Shown here: positions 61,224 through 64,000 of the stretch, piece by piece
How the letters are laid out: every line of letters begins with the position of its first letter
Numbering within the stretch: position 1 is the stretch's first letter
DNA from: Bradyrhizobium sp. 141
GTDB taxonomy: Bacteria > Pseudomonadota > Alphaproteobacteria > Rhizobiales > Xanthobacteraceae
DNA: 64,000 bases
Direction of reading: 5' to 3'
Assembly: GCF_023074055.1 (NCBI RefSeq)
Contig: NZ_JADPKR010000027.1
Span: forward strand, 1-64,000
Position numbers and translations under genes: made by a program
The notes under the pieces: model-generated
The model's database searches: none
What the model was told of the DNA's origin: nothing
Seen by the model: the letters and a program-made list of their open reading frames with translations, nothing else

Positions 61224-62239
61224 TGGGTCGAAAAAACCTGCTTGCTGACCTCATGGACGACAAGTTGACCGCGGTCAACGAACAGCCGTCAGGTGAGCCT
61301 AGCGACAATTGGAGACCATCCCAACCAACACACGGGTCGCGCGGGGCAGTAGGTGCCATGAGCCGTTCGCTCGAGATGCTGTCCGCGGAGCGCGATGCCG
61401 CCAAGGCCTTGACCGAACGACTCACCGCCGGTCAAACCGTCGTTGAAATCGCCCCAGATTTGATTGATGCCTCGATAGTTCCGGATCGCATGACGAGCGT
61501 CGACGAGAAGCACTCCGCTCTCGTCGAATCGATACGCGCCAATGGGCAACTGGTTCCGATCCTCCTTCGCCCGCATCCGACCAGCCCAGGTCGGTTTCAG
61601 ATTGCCTACGGCCATCGTCGCGTCCGTGCGCTCGCCGAACTTGGCCGCCCCGCGCGGGCCGTGGTTCGTGACCTCAGCGACGAAGACCTGGTGGTAGCAC
61701 AAGGCAAGGAGAATGGTGAGCGGGAGGATCTCTCCTTCATTGAGCGGGCAACATATGCCACCGCTCTCGAGGATCGTGGATTCAAACGTGAGATCATCAT
61801 GGCGGCGCTCAGCGTCGACAAGACGGAGCTCTCCCGCCTCATCACTGTCGCGCGAACCCTTGCACGGAGCCTAGTCGATGCGATCGGGCCAGCGCCGAAG
61901 ACCGGCCGCCGGCGCTGGATGGAGCTCGCAGAGCGGATTGTAGGTCGCCACGATCAAAAGGCATTGGCTGACAGCATTGCTAGCGATCGTTTTGTGCGCG
62001 CCACTTCCGATGAACGGTTCGCGATAGCGTTCGCCGCGCTCGCGCCCCGCAAGCCAAAAGCTCCACGGCCGACAACTTGGGCCGATGACGACGGCAAGAA
62101 GATTGTGAAGATTGAACGTCGCGAAGGTCGCGTCACGCTAGCGCTCGACGAAAAGGCCGCGCCTGCGTTTGGAGACTTTGTGATTTCGCGGTTGCCGGAA
62201 CTCTACCGATCTTTTCGCGAGGGGCGCACCGATGAATGA
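61223..62239 (+). CDS. repB: RepB, ParB-type centromere-binding protein
   Basis: Binds parS and stimulates RepA. A 338-residue protein with MGRKNLLADLMDDKLTAVNE at the start, SIRANGQLVPILLRPHPTSPG and YGHRRVRALAELGRPARAVV (ParB/sulfiredoxin-like box), a helix-turn-helix segment (ALSVDKTELSRLITVARTLA) and a C-terminal dimer region (FVISRLPELYRSFREGRTDE). It starts at TAATG with repA, with GGGAGGG upstream. Unusually, codons 14-19 (KLTAVN) encode a full parS palindrome, so RepB binds inside its own gene. Confidence 0.9.
   Translation: MGRKNLLADLMDDKLTAVNEQPSGEPSDNWRPSQPTHGSRGAVGAMSRSLEMLSAERDAAKALTERLTAGQTVVEIAPDLIDASIVPDRMTSVDEKHSALVESIRANGQLVPILLRPHPTSPGRFQIAYGHRRVRALAELGRPARAVVRDLSDEDLVVAQGKENGEREDLSFIERATYATALEDRGFKREIIMAALSVDKTELSRLITVARTLARSLVDAIGPAPKTGRRRWMELAERIVGRHDQKALADSIASDRFVRATSDERFAIAFAALAPRKPKAPRPTTWADDDGKKIVKIERREGRVTLALDEKAAPAFGDFVISRLPELYRSFREGRTDE
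61264..61279. promoter_or_regulatory. parS site 3, inside the repB coding sequence
   Basis: GTTGACCGCGGTCAAC, identical to site 1, at RepB codons 14-19 (read KLTAVN). Confidence 0.75.
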
Positions 62240-62344
62240 CATCACGCGTGTCGCCGCTTTGGATATGGCGCCGACCGGACCTCTCATGGTCGGGCAGCGC
62301 GATGCGTACCCGCGTTTCCGTCCTCTAACCGTAGGAGCATAGCG

Positions 62345-62405
62345 GAAAAGAAAAAGGCCCCCGGAACGTCTCCGTCCGAAAGCCTTCTCTCGTCACGTTT
62401 GGCGA
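62345..62405 (-). ncRNA. Predicted repABC antisense RNA (ctRNA) between repB and repC
   Basis: In repABC plasmids a small antisense RNA in this gap controls repC translation. On the minus strand a hairpin with arms AAGGC and GCCTT and inner pairs CGGA/TCCG (62354-62386) is followed by TTTTTCTTTT, a good terminator. A promoter-like TTGACT lies at 62434-62439 (minus strand) with a weak -10 about 15 bases on, giving a transcript of about 55 bases. The 262-base gap and the absence of another gene fit. Exact ends are not determinable by reading. Confidence 0.55.
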
Positions 62406-62501
62406 CTGACAGAGAATCACTTTCGCGAATCGCAGTCAAGCGTCTTTAGCAACGGCGCCGTTTCGGCGAGCAGATTTTCTTTGCCCGCATGAGGCAAAGA
62501 C

Positions 62502-63734
62502 ATGCAGTCACACTCCCCAACGACGCCCTTTGGGCGGCGATCGTTGACGCTCGCCCATGTGGCAAGCCAGATGGTCGCAACGGAACGTCCTCCCGAAAAG
62601 ATCGTGCACAAGTGGAAGATCTTCCACGCCATCTGCACGGCGCGGCCGCGCCTTGGCGTGTCGGAGCGCGCGCTGTCGGTATTAAACGCGCTGCTGACCT
62701 TCCATCCTGAGACGGCGCTGACAGGGGAGGATGATCTGATTGTTTTTCCGTCAAACCATCAACTCACTCGGCGAGCGCACGGCATGCCGTCATCGACGCT
62801 GCGGCGTCATCTCGCAGTGCTGGTTGACGCGGGCCTGATCGTTCGGCGCGACAGTCCGAATGGCAAGCGCTATGCGCGGAAGGACAATGCCGGCGAAATC
62901 GAGCTCGCCTTCGGCTTCGATCTGTCGCCGCTGGTCGCGCGCTCGGAGGAGTTCGAGAGCCTGGCGGCCGATATCGAAGCCGAGGCCCGCGCACTCAAGC
63001 TCGTTCGAGAGCGCATCACGCTGTGCCGGCGCGACATCGCGAAGATGATTGCAACTGGCATCGAGGAAGCCGTCCCGACGCGAAGGGGAGGGCAGGGGCC
63101 TGCCGATTGGCAGGTTGTGCACGCTGCCTTCCGCGTGATCGTCGATCAGATTCCGCGCACGGCTACGCGCCAGGAGCTCGAGCCGATCGCCGACGAGTTG
63201 TCTCAGCTTGCCGACGACGTGCTCAATCTTCTGGAAGCACACATTAAATCCAAGAATCCGAGCGCCAATGAGTCCCATTCTGAGCGCCACATACAGAATT
63301 CAAAACCAGACAACCCTATTGATCTTGAACCTGTCCTTCGAGAAGACAGGGCGGCGGGAGCTGTGCCCAAACCTCAACCCTCGCGAGTCGGGGAAGGGGC
63401 GTATCCGTTAGGAATGATCCTGAGTGCGTGTCCAGACATCGTCGATTATGCAAAGGGTGGGGTGTCGAACTGGCGCGATTTTCTCGCTACCGCGGCCGTT
63501 GTGCGATCGATGCTGGGCATCAGTCCGAGCGCCTGGGAGGAGGCTCAAAAGGTTATGGGCGAGGTGCCCGCAGCCATCGTCGTGGCGTGTATCCTGCAGC
63601 GCGGGACGGCGATCAATTCCGCCGGCGGTTATCTGCGCGGTCTGACGCGAAAAGCCGAGGTCGGCGAATTTTCGCTTGGCCCGATCCTGATGGCGCAGAT
63701 CAATTCTCGCCGGCGAGACAAGCAGCGGGCGTGA
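62502..63734 (+). CDS. repC: RepC replication initiator
   Basis: Initiates replication of repABC plasmids, with the origin inside its own gene. A 410-residue protein: the winged-helix N-terminal domain includes IFHAICTARPRLGVSERALS, NHQLTRRAHGMPSSTLRRHL and LVDAGLIVRRDSPNGKRYARK; an acidic, Asn/Ser-rich linker (about 250-300) follows; and the C-terminal domain has AAVVRSMLGISPSAWEEAQK and VACILQRGTAINSAGGYLRG. ATG at 62502 with GAGG upstream. It is separated from repB by the predicted ctRNA. The origin probably lies in the AT-rich part of the linker region, near 63230-63320. Confidence 0.9.
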   Translation: MQSHSPTTPFGRRSLTLAHVASQMVATERPPEKIVHKWKIFHAICTARPRLGVSERALSVLNALLTFHPETALTGEDDLIVFPSNHQLTRRAHGMPSSTLRRHLAVLVDAGLIVRRDSPNGKRYARKDNAGEIELAFGFDLSPLVARSEEFESLAADIEAEARALKLVRERITLCRRDIAKMIATGIEEAVPTRRGGQGPADWQVVHAAFRVIVDQIPRTATRQELEPIADELSQLADDVLNLLEAHIKSKNPSANESHSERHIQNSKPDNPIDLEPVLREDRAAGAVPKPQPSRVGEGAYPLGMILSACPDIVDYAKGGVSNWRDFLATAAVVRSMLGISPSAWEEAQKVMGEVPAAIVVACILQRGTAINSAGGYLRGLTRKAEVGEFSLGPILMAQINSRRRDKQRA

Positions 63735-63740
63735 GGCGAT

Positions 63741-63767
63741 GAGGCGCCGTTCCCAGGTTGCCTTTTT
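63741..63767 (+). terminator. Possible terminator after repC
   Basis: AGGC, loop of 14, GCCT followed by TTTTT. The stem is short, so it is only a candidate. Confidence 0.25.
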
Positions 63768-63838
63768 CGTGTGATCAAATTGCCCGTGCCAACCCGGCTG
63801 CTGCGCCGGGTCGACGCAAAGCGTTCGGAGAGATCGTC

Positions 63839-64000
63839 ATGGCAAAACACCCTCCACTCATCCTCACGCCGTTTTTCCAGCCTCGTGATGAAGGGGCTGC
63901 GGAGCAACGGATGTACGTGGCGGGGTTCGCGGACGAGGCGGGCGAGGCCTGGGGGACGCTGATTCCTTTGGATGCGGAGATGGTCGAGCACGCCGTTCTG
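63839..64000 (+). CDS. Plasmid protein of unknown function, cut by the window end
   Basis: It starts MAKHPPLILTPFFQPRDEG with GGAG eight bases upstream, and 54 codons are visible (AEQRMYVAGFADEAGEAWGT, then PLDAEMVEHAVL). The frame is open to the last base. The composition is normal for a soluble protein. Nothing in it is diagnostic, and its direction after repC is typical for the start of a plasmid gene block. Confidence 0.5.
   Translation, partial: MAKHPPLILTPFFQPRDEGAAEQRMYVAGFADEAGEAWGTLIPLDAEMVEHAVL

Overview
This is about 64 kb of GC-rich DNA from an alphaproteobacterium of the Rhizobiales, most like a Bradyrhizobium relative (Nitrobacteraceae). Grounds are the codon use, the small lineage-typical proteins, GGAAC-N16/17-CGTT promoters of the EcfG general-stress type, and a repABC replication module at the right end. 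The repABC module and its plasmid-type neighbours suggest a large plasmid or a plasmid-derived accessory region.

Layout. (1) 1-11.3 kb is a decaying accessory zone. It holds an IS630 transposase end; broken copies of polX, an FAD oxidoreductase, a DUF892 protein, a PAS/HWE sensor kinase and a Crp/Fnr regulator; an intact SIR2-like protein; a run of very small hydrophilic proteins on the minus strand; and a DUF1003 protein with its own EcfG-type promoter. (2) 11.9-27.6 kb is the centrepiece: 15 intact genes in two tightly overlapping blocks. They encode myo-inositol-1-phosphate synthase, a histidine phosphatase, four CgeB-type glycosyltransferases, one GT4-type glycosyltransferase, a sugar nucleotidyltransferase, a SAM methyltransferase, a glycosidase-like TIM-barrel protein, phosphopentomutase, two NDP-sugar epimerases, a B12-binding radical SAM enzyme and UDP-glucuronate decarboxylase. 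A perfect EcfG-type promoter precedes the first gene. This looks like a stress-induced pathway for an unusual inositol- and pentose-containing methylated glycoside, and it is my main candidate for an undescribed system. (3) 28.7-38.4 kb is a respiratory block: a caa3-type cytochrome oxidase with its CtaG factor, a secreted GlcG/HbpS-like protein, and a PQQ alcohol dehydrogenase carrying the Asp-x-Asp lanthanide signature, followed by a XoxJ-type binding protein and two c-type cytochromes. Together they could pass electrons from an alcohol to oxygen. A glucose dehydrogenase (gcd) that follows is broken by stop codons and frameshifts.

(4) 40.7-50.4 kb is a mosaic: an intact DUF4336-SDR fusion, nested remains of IS256, IS3, a tyrosine recombinase and an HWE kinase, an intact DUF305 membrane protein, a NhaD-like antiporter, a Cas2/SinR-like small protein, a broken PIN toxin and a LigD polymerase-domain fragment. 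(5) 51.5-64 kb is the plasmid backbone: an ArdC-type antirestriction protein, DUF736, PrlF-YhaV and DUF433-DUF5615 toxin-antitoxin pairs, a RHE_PE00001-type protein, and repA-repB-repC with three parS palindromes (one inside repB) and a predicted antisense RNA between repB and repC.

All assignments come from reading the sequence and from memory of protein families; no searches were run. Pseudogene calls rest on visible reading-frame breaks, and I cannot exclude sequencing errors for any single break.
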